The notes: generated by a model not told the origin, from the letters alone. A stretch of 15,198 nt of DNA from an uncultured Clostridia bacterium (GCA_947628575.1 CANRAK010000030.1:1-15198); one strand, 5' to 3'; shown: positions 1 to 6,879, counted from the first letter of the stretch. A program made the numbers and translations.

Positions 1-351
1 ATTTTTATCTGAACCAGCGTCTGTTGGTCTAACACTTTCGACCTTACCATCATAAGTCTCATCTGCCATATTTGGAGTCTCATCATTATAATGGTTTTTC
101 TCGTACTCTTTAAGCATTTCAGCTCTTTCTGAGCTTTCAAACCAACCATCATAGTTGGTTTCTTGTTGAGGTGTTGCTATTTCTTCTTCCTCTTCTTCTA
201 CTGTTGCTTCTGCTGTTTCCATTGGTGGCACCTCAACTTTTACTTCAGGCTTTTTTGTCTTAGGAGTTGCTTCTTCTTTTTTATCATTGTTGAATAATAC
301 AGATGCTGCTCCTAAAAAAATTACCCCCAATAAAAATATTTTTCTCTTCAT
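1..351 (-). CDS. N-terminal part of an anchored or secreted acidic protein (runs off the left edge)
   Basis: The reading frame opens with ATG at 351-349 and stays open for 117 codons to the window edge, so the C-terminus is missing. It begins MKRKIFLLGVIFLGAASVLF, a positively charged start followed by one hydrophobic segment (about residues 5-20), which indicates a signal peptide or N-terminal anchor. Next comes a Lys/Pro/Glu-rich low-complexity stretch (about 23-65) with a run of six or seven Glu, and then a more ordinary segment containing NYDGWFESSERAEM. The ribosome binding site AAGGGAGAGA (361-370) lies 9 bases upstream, supporting this start. A strong promoter (437-465) and a structured leader precede it. 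No family is recognised. The expected location is the cell surface or membrane with the acidic part outside, which is inferred from the N-terminus only. Confidence 0.7.
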   Translation of the reverse strand, partial: MKRKIFLLGVIFLGAASVLFNNDKKEEATPKTKKPEVKVEVPPMETAEATVEEEEEEIATPQQETNYDGWFESSERAEMLKEYEKNHYNDETPNMADETYDGKVESVRPTDAGSDKN

Positions 352-362
352 ATTTATAAATC

Positions 363-413
363 TCTCCCTTCATGAATAAGGAGATGATTACAAGTTTAAT
401 AATCATCTCCCTT
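363..413 (-). promoter_or_regulatory. Leader with two mutually exclusive hairpins around the ribosome binding site
   Basis: In the transcript of the gene ending at 351, GGAGATGATTA (410-400) can pair perfectly over 11 bases with TAATCATCTCC (390-380), with a 9-base loop. The same downstream arm contains TCTCCTT (384-378), which can instead pair with the ribosome binding site AAGGGAGA (370-363). The upstream arm carries an identical AAGGGAGA (413-406), so it mimics the ribosome binding site and competes for the same pairing partner. The first hairpin is not followed by a T-run in either direction, so it is not an ordinary terminator. A translational switch or mRNA-stabilising hairpin is an inference. 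Confidence 0.4.
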
Positions 414-436
414 AAAAAAATATTTTTTATACTTAT

Positions 437-465
437 ATTATACCATTTTTTTGTTATTTTTTCAA
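437..465 (-). promoter_or_regulatory. SigmaA-type promoter for the gene at 1-351
   Basis: On the minus strand the -35 box is TTGAAA (465-460), the spacer is 17 bases, and the -10 box is TATAAT (442-437) with an extended TGG just upstream. The predicted transcription start is near 430, giving a leader of about 80 bases. Confidence 0.7.
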
Positions 466-497
466 ATTATGTAAAGTTTTAAATGCTTTTAGATATG

Positions 498-520
498 AAA
501 AAACGGTATTTCTACCGTTT
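498..520 (-). terminator. Intrinsic terminator of the Ig-like repeat protein gene
   Basis: Minus-strand stem AAACGGTA (520-513), loop GAAA, and TACCGTTT (508-501) continuing into a T-run. It starts 4 bases after the TAA stop at 527-525. Confidence 0.8.
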
Positions 521-524
521 CTTT

Positions 525-1442
525 TTATCTACCTGTATTTGGATTTTCTATCCAATCTGCAGGCTTATTTTTAGTGTCTTTGTCTATTAGTCTAAACATA
601 GCTGTGTCAGCTTTTTCTTGCACTTTATTTCCTGCTTTATCTTGTGCTGTTTCTTTTGCTACTCTTATATATTTTAATCCACCTAAATTACCTTGTATAT
701 TTGAAAGAGTAACCTTTCTTGTAGTACCATCACCTGTAATTTGTATATCTGCTGTAAAGCCATATAGTGTTATATCTTTTTTAGATAATGTAACTTTATC
801 TATTTCTTTGTTATCACTATATTTTACTTCAAATGATATTGCTTCACCTTTTTGAACAGATGTTGAAGATAAATCTCCTAATTTCATTTTTGGATTTTCT
901 TTATCATCATCTTCTTTTGGTTCTTCTGCAGGTGCTTCAGATTGGCCATTATCTCCACTGTTATTATATCCACCATTATCTACAGGTGGTAAATATCCTC
1001 CACTGTTATTATTGTTATTATTTCCAGGCGCTGGTGCTGGTGCTTGTGTTGCTACTATTGTAAAGTATGAAGACCTACCATTAAATTCTGCTGAGTTTCC
1101 TGCCGAGTTACTTGCAACACCTCCTGCAAGCCATGAAATATATACTTTAGATCCTACACTACCTTGTATATTACTTAAAACAATAACTCTTTGTTCATTT
1201 CCGCCACCTTCAATACTAATGTTAGCTGAAGCTCCAGTTATTCCTACATCTGAAGGTTTTAAATTTACACTAGTTGCACCACGGAAAGTTACTGTATATC
1301 TAATTGTTCCTCCAACTTCTACAGTTCCTGAACTAGGAGTAGCTATACCTACTCTAGGTATTACAACTGCATTTATATTTACTGTTAGAACACATGTTAA
1401 TACTACTGTTAATATAATTAATACATATAATATTTTTTTCAT
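525..1442 (-). CDS. Secreted protein with two Ig-like repeats
   Basis: This 305-residue protein starts with a signal peptide (MKKILYVLIILTVVLTCVLT, about residues 1-25). Two related beta-rich repeats follow, at about 30-130 and 184-287. They share a VxLSNIQGxxGxKxYI block (87-102 and 244-259), an SxGTVEVGG or SVQKGE opening, and an NSAGNS or DKAGNK element typical of bacterial Ig-like surface domains. A flexible linker (132-183) contains PAPAPG, an N-run, Gly/Asn and acidic residues. The last residues are WIENPNTGR. NPNTG resembles a sortase sorting motif, but no hydrophobic segment or charged tail follows, so sortase anchoring is not supported as it stands. The start fits the GAGG at 1454-1451. 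The gene is monocistronic, with its own promoter and terminator. A role in the cell envelope or adhesion is inferred from architecture. Confidence 0.75.
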   Translation of the reverse strand: MKKILYVLIILTVVLTCVLTVNINAVVIPRVGIATPSSGTVEVGGTIRYTVTFRGATSVNLKPSDVGITGASANISIEGGGNEQRVIVLSNIQGSVGSKVYISWLAGGVASNSAGNSAEFNGRSSYFTIVATQAPAPAPGNNNNNNSGGYLPPVDNGGYNNSGDNGQSEAPAEEPKEDDDKENPKMKLGDLSSTSVQKGEAISFEVKYSDNKEIDKVTLSKKDITLYGFTADIQITGDGTTRKVTLSNIQGNLGGLKYIRVAKETAQDKAGNKVQEKADTAMFRLIDKDTKNKPADWIENPNTGR

Positions 1443-1460
1443 AATTTGTACCTCGTTTTA

Positions 1461-1489
1461 ATTATATCATAATGATAATTTGTAGTCAA
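1461..1489 (-). promoter_or_regulatory. SigmaA-type promoter for the Ig-like repeat protein
   Basis: Minus-strand TTGACT (1489-1484), 17-base spacer, TATAAT (1466-1461). The expected start is near 1454, so the 5' leader would be only about 12 bases and would begin at the ribosome binding site GAGG. Confidence 0.7.
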
Positions 1490-1496
1490 TTAGTAG

Positions 1497-1527
1497 AAAA
1501 AAGATGATATTTTTACTATCATCTTTT
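1497..1527 (-). terminator. Intrinsic terminator of valS
   Basis: Minus-strand AAAAGATGATA (1527-1517), 7-base loop, TATCATCTTTT (1509-1499) and further T. It begins 10 bases after the valS stop. The hairpin is symmetrical, with T-runs on both sides, so it could also act on the plus strand. Confidence 0.8.
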
Positions 1528-1537
1528 TACTTTTTTT

Positions 1538-4147
1538 CTACTTTAATTCAGCAATTCTAGACTCAATTTTTTCTAGTAAATCTGTATATTTTTGTACTTT
1601 TTCTTTTTCTGCTTGAATTAGTTTTTCTGGAGCTTTGCTAACAAACTTTTCGTTATTTAGCATTCCTTTTGCTCTATTTAGTTCAGATGTTGCTGTTTGT
1701 TTTTCTTTTTCTAGTTTTTCAATTTCTGCATCTATATCTATTGCATCAGACATATTTAAGAATACATTTATTTTTTCATCATGTAGAGCAACAAACTTTG
1801 TATTAGCTTCATCTGTACTAGATATATATTCTATTTCGTCTATATATGCAAGCTTTTTAAAATACTCTATTGCCTCTTTAAATACCTTTTCAAATTCTTT
1901 ATCTTCAATAGCAATTTGAGCAGATGTTTTCTTAGAGCTTGTTATATCCATATTAGCTCTAGTATTACGAACTTGTCTAATCATATTATTAATGTCATCT
2001 ATAATTTTTTCTTCAGTTTTAAAATTATATTTTGCTTCTGGCCACAATTCAAGCATTATTGAATCTTTATCATTTTTAAGGTTTAAATATACTTCTTCAG
2101 TTATAAATGGCATATATGGATGTAGCATCTTAACAGCTGCTGTTAAAACGTAATTCATAGTCCATATAGCTGTTTTATATGACTTATTTTCTTTGTTATA
2201 TAATCTTGGTTTTATCATCTCAATATACCAATCACATATATCATTCCAAATAAAATCATAAATAATTTGTACAGCAACACCAATTTCAAATTTATCTATA
2301 TTTTTCTCTACTTCAGTTACTGTATGAGATAGCTTTGTTAAAATCCATTTATCTTCAGGCATTAGCATTTCTGGTTCAGATATATCTAAATCTTTAAGAT
2401 AACTGTTAATGAATTTAGCAGCATTCCATAATTTATTAACAAAGTTTCTTGAAGCCTCTACTTTTTCTGGTATATATCTTACGTCATTTCCTGGTGTTAT
2501 ATTTTGTATAAGAGATAATCTTAGTGCATCAGTACCATAATCTCTAATAACGTCTAATGGGTCAACACCATTACCTAAAGACTTAGACATTTTTCTACCC
2601 TTTGCATCTCTTACAAGACCATTAAGGAATACATGTTTAAAAGGTACTTCACCCATATACTCTATTCCTGAGAATATCATTTTACTTACCCAGAATGTTA
2701 TAATATCATAACCTGTTACAAGTAAAGAGTTAGGATAAAAATACTCTAATTCTTTTGTTTTATTAGGCCATCCTAAAATTGAGAAAGGCCAAAGTGCAGA
2801 TGAAAACCAAGTATCAAGTGTATCTTCATCTTGTGTTAAATGTCCACCACATTCACAAGTAGTAATTGGTGTTTTAGAAACAGTTATTTTGCCACAAGTA
2901 TCACAGTAATATGCAGGTATTCTATGACCCCACCATAATTGACGTGAAATACACCAATCTTCTATATTTTCCATCCAGTTAAAGTATGTTTTTTCAAATC
3001 TTTTTGGTACAAATACTGTTTCGTCATTTTTAACTGCTTCAATTGCAGGTTTTGCAAGTTCTCCCATACGAACAAACCATTGATTAGATATATATGGCTC
3101 TATAGTTGTATGACATCTATAACAACTTCCAACATTATGTGTATATGGCTCAATTTTAACAAGATATCCTTCTTCTTTTAGTTCTTCAACTATTTTTTCT
3201 CTTGCCTCTAATGGTTTCATTCCTTGATATTTACCAGCATTTTCATTTAATGTAGCATCATCATTTAGTATGTTTATAATCTCAAGGTTATGTCTTTCTC
3301 CAACTTTATAATCGTTAGGGTCATGAGCAGGTGTCATTTTAACAACACCAGTACCAAATTCTTTTTCAACGTATCTATCTTCAATAATTGGTATATATTT
3401 TCCAACAATTGGTAGATATACTCTTTTTCCTACATATTTTTTGTATCTTTCATCATCTGGTGCAACAGCAACTGCTGTATCTCCAAGCATTGTTTCAGGT
3501 CTAGTTGTAGCAACTACTAAATACTCATCACTATTTTCAATAGGGTATTTAATATGCCATAAGTTAGAAGGTACTTCTTCGTATTCAACTTCTATATCTG
3601 ATATAGGTGTTTTACAGTTAGGACACCAGTTTACTATTCTTTTTCCTTTATATATTAAACCTTTATCATAAAGTCTTTTAAATACTTCAAGTACTGCATC
3701 TGAGCATCCTTCATCCATGGTAAATCTTTCTTTTGACCAGTCACAAGAACATCCTAATTTTCTAAGCTGGCTAGTAATTTCTCCACCATATTTTTCTTTC
3801 CAGTCCCAAGCCTCTTTAAGAAATCCTTCTCTTCCAAGCTCAGCTTTAGTTTTCCCTTCTTTTTTTAATTTTTCAACTACTTTTACCTCTGTAGCAATAC
3901 TTGCATGGTCTGTTCCAGGTATCCATAAAGTAGGTTCACCCTTAAGTCTATGATAACGAGTAAATACATCTTGTATAGTATTAACAAGTGCATGTCCAAT
4001 ATGTAATTTAGCTGTTACATTTGGAGGAGGCATTGAAATTGTAAAAGGCTTTTTACCTTCTTTTATTTCACATTTAAAATATCCTTTTTCCTCCCAATTT
4101 TTATATATTTCTTCTTCTCTTTTTGAATAGTTAAAATTATTTTCCAT
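1538..4147 (-). CDS. valS: Valyl-tRNA synthetase
   Basis: This cytoplasmic class I synthetase charges tRNA-Val with valine. At 869 residues it is a normal length. The sequence shows the PPPNVTAKLHIGHAL signature (HIGH at 49-52) and KMSKS (519-523) in GRKMSKSLGNGVDP. The inserted editing domain has TTRPETMLGD (214-223) and MTPAHDPNDY (271-280), the hallmarks of proofreading against mischarged threonine. Cys pairs at CPNC (175-178), CYRC (342-345) and CDTC (415-418) plus Cys 431 and 433 suggest zinc-binding knuckles. The anticodon-binding helical domain follows, and the last 65 residues or so form the charged coiled-coil arm typical of ValRS. The start is supported by AAAGGAGAG (4166-4158). The gene is the second in an operon behind a T-box, so it should be induced when uncharged tRNA-Val accumulates. 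Confidence 0.97.
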   Translation of the reverse strand: MENNFNYSKREEEIYKNWEEKGYFKCEIKEGKKPFTISMPPPNVTAKLHIGHALVNTIQDVFTRYHRLKGEPTLWIPGTDHASIATEVKVVEKLKKEGKTKAELGREGFLKEAWDWKEKYGGEITSQLRKLGCSCDWSKERFTMDEGCSDAVLEVFKRLYDKGLIYKGKRIVNWCPNCKTPISDIEVEYEEVPSNLWHIKYPIENSDEYLVVATTRPETMLGDTAVAVAPDDERYKKYVGKRVYLPIVGKYIPIIEDRYVEKEFGTGVVKMTPAHDPNDYKVGERHNLEIINILNDDATLNENAGKYQGMKPLEAREKIVEELKEEGYLVKIEPYTHNVGSCYRCHTTIEPYISNQWFVRMGELAKPAIEAVKNDETVFVPKRFEKTYFNWMENIEDWCISRQLWWGHRIPAYYCDTCGKITVSKTPITTCECGGHLTQDEDTLDTWFSSALWPFSILGWPNKTKELEYFYPNSLLVTGYDIITFWVSKMIFSGIEYMGEVPFKHVFLNGLVRDAKGRKMSKSLGNGVDPLDVIRDYGTDALRLSLIQNITPGNDVRYIPEKVEASRNFVNKLWNAAKFINSYLKDLDISEPEMLMPEDKWILTKLSHTVTEVEKNIDKFEIGVAVQIIYDFIWNDICDWYIEMIKPRLYNKENKSYKTAIWTMNYVLTAAVKMLHPYMPFITEEVYLNLKNDKDSIMLELWPEAKYNFKTEEKIIDDINNMIRQVRNTRANMDITSSKKTSAQIAIEDKEFEKVFKEAIEYFKKLAYIDEIEYISSTDEANTKFVALHDEKINVFLNMSDAIDIDAEIEKLEKEKQTATSELNRAKGMLNNEKFVSKAPEKLIQAEKEKVQKYTDLLEKIESRIAELK

Positions 4148-4167
4148 ATTATTTTTTCTCTCCTTTA

Positions 4168-4365
4168 CTATTTAATTAATATTGCAATAACACATAAAGA
4201 TAAAATGCTCACGAGTGTAGATACAACCTTTATTTTTCCGACCATTTTATTCTCTAAATCCTTGCTATTATCTATACAATGGATTATCCATCTTGCATTA
4301 AGAATAATAACAACTGATAGTAGCAAAAAGACGAGTGCTACAAATATTCCAAAATCTCTAAGCAT
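4168..4365 (-). CDS. Small two-helix membrane protein between the T-box and valS
   Basis: A 65-residue protein with two hydrophobic segments (about 7-23 and 48-64), separated by a polar loop with RWIIHCIDNSKDLENKMVGK. A strong ribosome binding site, AAAGGAGAAG, lies 6 bases before the ATG. Its TAG stop is 20 bases before valS and nothing separates them, so the two genes share the T-box-controlled transcript. The layout of helix, NAR motif, charged loop, Lys and second helix resembles small uncharacterised membrane proteins common in Clostridia, but I cannot name a family. Intact coding with good translation signals makes a real gene likely. Function is unknown. Its position predicts induction during valine or tRNA-Val shortage. 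Confidence 0.75.
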   Translation of the reverse strand: MLRDFGIFVALVFLLLSVVIILNARWIIHCIDNSKDLENKMVGKIKVVSTLVSILSLCVIAILIK

Positions 4366-4386
4366 ATTTATCTTCTCCTTTCACAT

Positions 4387-4430
4387 AAAAAACAGTCATC
4401 CATCCTTATTTTTTTAAGGACGAATGACTG
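4387..4430 (-). terminator. T-box-regulated terminator upstream of the valS operon
   Basis: Minus-strand stem CAGTCATTCGTCCTTA (4430-4415) pairs with TAAGGATGGATGACTG (4408-4393), fully paired if two G-U pairs are allowed. Six T follow (4392-4387). The 5' arm overlaps the sequence needed for the antiterminator (TTCGTCCTTA), as expected for T-box control. Confidence 0.9.
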
Positions 4431-4662
4431 TGATTCGCGGTACCACCTTAATTCATACAATATTATGTATGCACTTAATTTACAGATTTACCGACTGCTA
4501 CGGAGTATACCTACACATTAATATATTATATTAACTTCAATATACCAGCTCCCAAGCTACCTTCAAATACGTTTGTACTAAAAGACCTTTCAGCCCATGA
4601 GTCTTTCTCTCTAAAGACAACCTTTATTTTACTCCTCTTGTTCATTGCTTTTAACTCAAATA
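4387..4662 (-). promoter_or_regulatory. T-box riboswitch (tRNA-Val sensing) of the valS operon
   Basis: The hallmark TAAGGTGGTACCGCG is at 4450-4436 (core TGGTACCGCG, 4445-4436), with the terminator and alternative antiterminator just downstream. Upstream, the palindromic hairpin CATACATAATATTGTATG (4471-4454) fits Stem III. Stem I is expected in about 4540-4630, where AGACTCATGGGCTGAAAGGTCT and GAAGGTAGCTTGGGAGC resemble its conserved loops. Within GAAGGTAGC the GTA at 4560-4558 is the likely specifier codon, a valine codon that matches the downstream valS. Known T-box mechanism: uncharged tRNA binds the specifier and the T-box bulge, stabilises the antiterminator and allows readthrough. The family call is secure. 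The exact specifier position is inferred. Confidence 0.93.
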
Positions 4663-4669
4663 TGAATTT

Positions 4670-4698
4670 AGTATAACATAATATATTTAAAATTTCAA
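4670..4698 (-). promoter_or_regulatory. Promoter of the T-box/valS transcript
   Basis: Minus-strand TTGAAA (4698-4693), 17-base spacer, TATACT (4675-4670). The -35 box overlaps the stop codon of the thioredoxin-like gene, and no terminator lies between the two, so readthrough from upstream is possible. Confidence 0.65.
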
Positions 4699-5042
4699 GT
4701 GTTTATTTTATTATTTACAATATCTTGTAATGTTTTATCTACTTTATCATATGAATTATATCCAACTATATTTCCAAGTACTTTTTCTTTATTTACTAAT
4801 ACCAGTGTTGGCACATTTTCTATTTCATATTCATCTGCAACAGCTGGATTTTTATCTACATCTATTCTATAAACATCTATATTTTCACTATAGTTATTAG
4901 CTAGTTCATCTAGAACAGGATTAAGCATTATACATGGTTCACACCAAAAAGCATAAAAGTCTATAAGAACATATTTATCTGTTCTATTTATAATATCCTT
5001 TATATCATCTGATGTACTTTTAGATAAGTCAACAATTTCCAT
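4695..5042 (-). CDS. Thioredoxin-like protein with a CEPC active site
   Basis: At 115 residues it is the size of a single thioredoxin fold. The active site FYAFWCEPCIML (Cys34, Cys37) sits where thioredoxin has WCGPC, and the cis-proline is present in NVPTLVLV (Pro78). RIDVDKNPAVADEYEI is the normal thioredoxin core. A thiol-disulfide reductase acting in the cytoplasm is expected, since no signal peptide is present. The Glu in place of Gly between the cysteines should alter redox potential or partner choice, so plain TrxA is not certain. The ribosome binding site GGAGGT lies about 7 bases before the ATG. It follows the small HipA-N-like gene by 54 bases. TATAAT at 5074-5069 is a possible -10 box but lacks a good -35 box, so cotranscription with the upstream block cannot be excluded. 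Confidence 0.85.
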   Translation of the reverse strand: MEIVDLSKSTSDDIKDIINRTDKYVLIDFYAFWCEPCIMLNPVLDELANNYSENIDVYRIDVDKNPAVADEYEIENVPTLVLVNKEKVLGNIVGYNSYDKVDKTLQDIVNNKINT

Positions 5043-5096
5043 AAATTACCTCCATATAACTTATATTTATTATATGAATTTTAATTGCTTTTGCTA

Positions 5097-5426
5097 CTAT
5101 AATTCTATATGTATTTTAAATTTATCTGTTGGCCTTTGACAACCTGTTTCATTAATGTACTTTGCTATATAGTTTTCAAGTTCTTTTTCTTCTATATCAT
5201 CTTTAAATTTTAATTTACCACGTATATTGTATATATTAGATATACGCTTTTTTACTATTATTGGAAGCTCATCTGATACCAAATTAATTTGCTTTAAAAA
5301 GAAAAGTGGAAAGCCACTATGCCTTACAGCATCTAGATTTTCATGATATGCTGTAGATATATACATACCATTTACTTTATCTATTCTAATAATTTTTATA
5401 TTATCCCATAAAACATCTATTACCAT
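5097..5426 (-). CDS. Small HipA-N-like protein, copy 3 (partner of the pseudokinase-like gene)
   Basis: This 109-residue protein is a paralogue of the 104-residue protein at 7010-7324. Both start with a short beta-rich segment containing a Trp (VLWDNIKIIRIDKVNGMYIS). Both have a GFP(L/V) element near residue 38, a P-x-I-(I/V)-x-(K/D)-R-I block near residue 55, and end with YIN(E/K)T-x-C-(Q/K)-R-x-TD. Position beside a HipA-like gene and the loose match to the HipA N-terminal pattern (short strands, LPL-like turn, LLPD-like turn) suggest a detached HipA N-terminal domain like HipS of HipBST systems. That is an inference without a profile search. Its ATG abuts the TAG stop of the upstream gene (TAGATG), and the ribosome binding site GGAGGAAAT lies inside that gene's end, so translation is probably coupled. 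Confidence 0.7.
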   Translation of the reverse strand: MVIDVLWDNIKIIRIDKVNGMYISTAYHENLDAVRHSGFPLFFLKQINLVSDELPIIVKKRISNIYNIRGKLKFKDDIEEKELENYIAKYINETGCQRPTDKFKIHIEL

Positions 5427-6446
5427 CTATATTTCCTCCATTTCACACTCATAATATTTATCGTCCATAATCTTATAATAATCTAAATTTAAGCATTCAC
5501 ATATACTTCTTAATCTGTTATCAAAAGCTATTCTAACAAATGTTTTATACTCTTCAGGAATTTTACTATTAGTTTTCTTCTCAACATTTAAAATAGCATT
5601 ATCTATATTCATATTTTCTGCACACTCTTTTGCAAATGCGTAATTATCTTCATTTTCCTCAATTAAATAATATAGTGTGTCTTCCCAGTATGGATATTCA
5701 CTTTCTCGCTTATATTCAGGAACTCCTGCACTATAGCTACATTCACTCAGCTTATCTGCTAATATATCTGGTTCATCTAGCATATCTATTATCTCATCTT
5801 TGGAAAAATTTGAGCCTAAAGCATAAGTATTATGGCAAAGTGGTGCAAGTTCAAGGTCTTCTTCCCCTTTAGTATTAATACCTGCTATAAAATCAAAATC
5901 ACAAGCTTCTCTATCTGTGGATAATGCAAATATATCTGCAATACATACCTTTTGAATATCATTTATACATTTTTCTTCTATCTCTTCATCTAAATAATCT
6001 GCCATACAGTATTCATGTATTGAATCAAATAAATCTTCAATATTATACTTTTCTTCTGTGTTATAGTATTTACTTTCAAGAAGCTCTGATGCATTAATAA
6101 TAAACTGGTCTTTATTATAGTCTTCCAGTATATTTTCAGATATAGTAGCTACATTTCCATCATATTGAGCTAAATCAAAATCAACATTTTTAATTCCAAC
6201 TTGTTTCATTAGCTCTTCATAAAGAAGCTCTGAATACACATTATACTCATTGTTTAAATATTCATATTCACGTGGTTTAACATAGATAAATTTTTCTTTC
6301 TCCTCCTTTCCTACTCTTGTCCAAAAATTTTTTTCATCATATCCATCAATATAGTATGGATATGTAAATCCTTCTGGATTATTTAATAAGTATTCGTCTA
6401 AATTAATATATCCAGATTTCCTATAGTCTTCAATATTTTCTTTCAT
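5427..6446 (-). CDS. HipA-like protein with a degenerate active site (probable pseudokinase)
   Basis: This 339-residue protein is a clear but divergent paralogue of the kinase at 7345-8400. Shared elements are GYI(N/D)L near the start, EEL(M/A)KQVG, DG-x4-IS-x-NIL, the AD-IFALSTDR segment, LELAPL and the C-terminal PEEYK block. The catalytic region differs. The paralogue's TDRHCQN is TDREACD here (His to Glu180, metal-ligand Asn to Asp183), and its APLYDN is APLCHN (metal-binding Asp to His205). Asp178 of the catalytic loop remains. By HipA-family logic these changes should abolish or strongly alter phosphotransfer. The protein is acidic and Cys-rich (CEMEEI end). The ribosome binding site GGGGTGAGGA (6460-6451) lies 4 bases before the ATG. 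The gene is coupled to the 109-residue protein downstream. A regulatory pseudokinase is likely, and an active enzyme with altered chemistry is possible. Confidence 0.72.
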   Translation of the reverse strand: MKENIEDYRKSGYINLDEYLLNNPEGFTYPYYIDGYDEKNFWTRVGKEEKEKFIYVKPREYEYLNNEYNVYSELLYEELMKQVGIKNVDFDLAQYDGNVATISENILEDYNKDQFIINASELLESKYYNTEEKYNIEDLFDSIHEYCMADYLDEEIEEKCINDIQKVCIADIFALSTDREACDFDFIAGINTKGEEDLELAPLCHNTYALGSNFSKDEIIDMLDEPDILADKLSECSYSAGVPEYKRESEYPYWEDTLYYLIEENEDNYAFAKECAENMNIDNAILNVEKKTNSKIPEEYKTFVRIAFDNRLRSICECLNLDYYKIMDDKYYECEMEEI

Positions 6447-6497
6447 TTATTCCTCACCCCGCAATAGTTATAACACAAATTAAGCTTGAAGTGGTAA

Positions 6498-6519
6498 TAT
6501 TTTCATGGCTATTTTCATG
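6498..6519 (-). repeat. Two direct repeats upstream of the pseudokinase-like gene
   Basis: The 10-base word TATTTTCATG occurs on the plus strand at 6498-6507 and again at 6510-6519, a 12-base period. It lies about 50 bases upstream of the ATG at 6446, where an operator could sit. No convincing promoter is visible nearby: TATAAC with a poor TTACCA at a 19-base spacing is the best candidate. Confidence 0.35.
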
Positions 6520-6547
6520 TAAGTTTTTGTAAGGTGCAAAACAATAT

Positions 6548-6577
6548 AAAAAAGTAGGAATATTGCTTCCTACTTTT
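6548..6577 (-). terminator. Second hairpin terminator between the 84-residue gene and the pseudokinase-like gene
   Basis: Minus-strand AAAAGTAGGAA (6577-6567), 6-base loop GCAATA, TTCCTACTTTT (6560-6550) followed by TT. The stem is 11 perfect base pairs and could also work on the plus strand. Together with the hairpin at 6603-6633 it forms a double terminator. Confidence 0.75.
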
Positions 6578-6602
6578 ACTCGATATTTAGGAAATTTTAG
6601 AT

Positions 6603-6633
6603 AAAAAAAATCAATGAAATTTTTTCATTGATT
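6603..6633 (-). terminator. Terminator overlapping the end of the 84-residue gene
   Basis: Minus-strand AATCAATGAAA (6633-6623), a 3-base loop and TTTCATTGATT (6619-6609), then an eight-base T-run. The 5' arm contains the last codons and the TGA stop (6627-6625), so the terminator is built into the gene's end. Confidence 0.8.
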
Positions 6634-6879
6634 AATTCTATTAATGGAAAAATAATCTGTCATTAACCTGTTGTTATTATTGGGATTAATTTTTAACCTA
6701 TTCTTTATAAAAATAGGTATATCTTCTTTTTCTTTTTTTCTTACTAATACAGATGGCATCCCATCTGATTCTAAAGAAGATATATTTTTAGTATTTGGCT
6801 TATATACCAAATACTCATTTTTTTCATAAATTTCTCCTATATTTATATTTTTCCATCTAACATCATAAATTCTTTTCAT
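6625..6879 (-). CDS. Small HipA-N-like protein, copy 2 (monocistronic, shortened)
   Basis: An 84-residue protein related to the 104- and 109-residue proteins on either side. It has a Trp-containing strand near the start (YDVRWKNINIGEI), DGMPSVLV in place of their GFP element, IPIFIKNRL in place of their P-x-I-I-x-x-R-I block, and a C-terminal NRLMTDYFSI matching their R-x-TD tail. The region between the last two elements is about 20 residues shorter than in its relatives. It has a perfect consensus promoter (6936-6964), a G-rich ribosome binding site (AGGGGGGAT, 10 bases from the ATG) and a terminator overlapping its stop. This makes it an independent, probably strongly expressed unit. It could be a free inhibitor or competitor of the neighbouring kinase partners, but nothing in the sequence proves that. 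The function is not recognised. Confidence 0.65.
   Translation of the reverse strand: MKRIYDVRWKNINIGEIYEKNEYLVYKPNTKNISSLESDGMPSVLVRKKEKEDIPIFIKNRLKINPNNNNRLMTDYFSINRINQ

Noticed and set aside
574..855. Plus-strand open frames opposite the Ig-like repeat gene, and similar ones opposite valS, lepB, ricT and metG
   Set aside because: They are low-complexity antisense shadows of well-supported minus-strand genes, with no ribosome binding sites or family features.
4590..4645. Leader peptide starting ATGAACAAG inside the T-box leader
   Set aside because: No ribosome binding site, and the region is needed for T-box Stem I; regulation is explained without a peptide.
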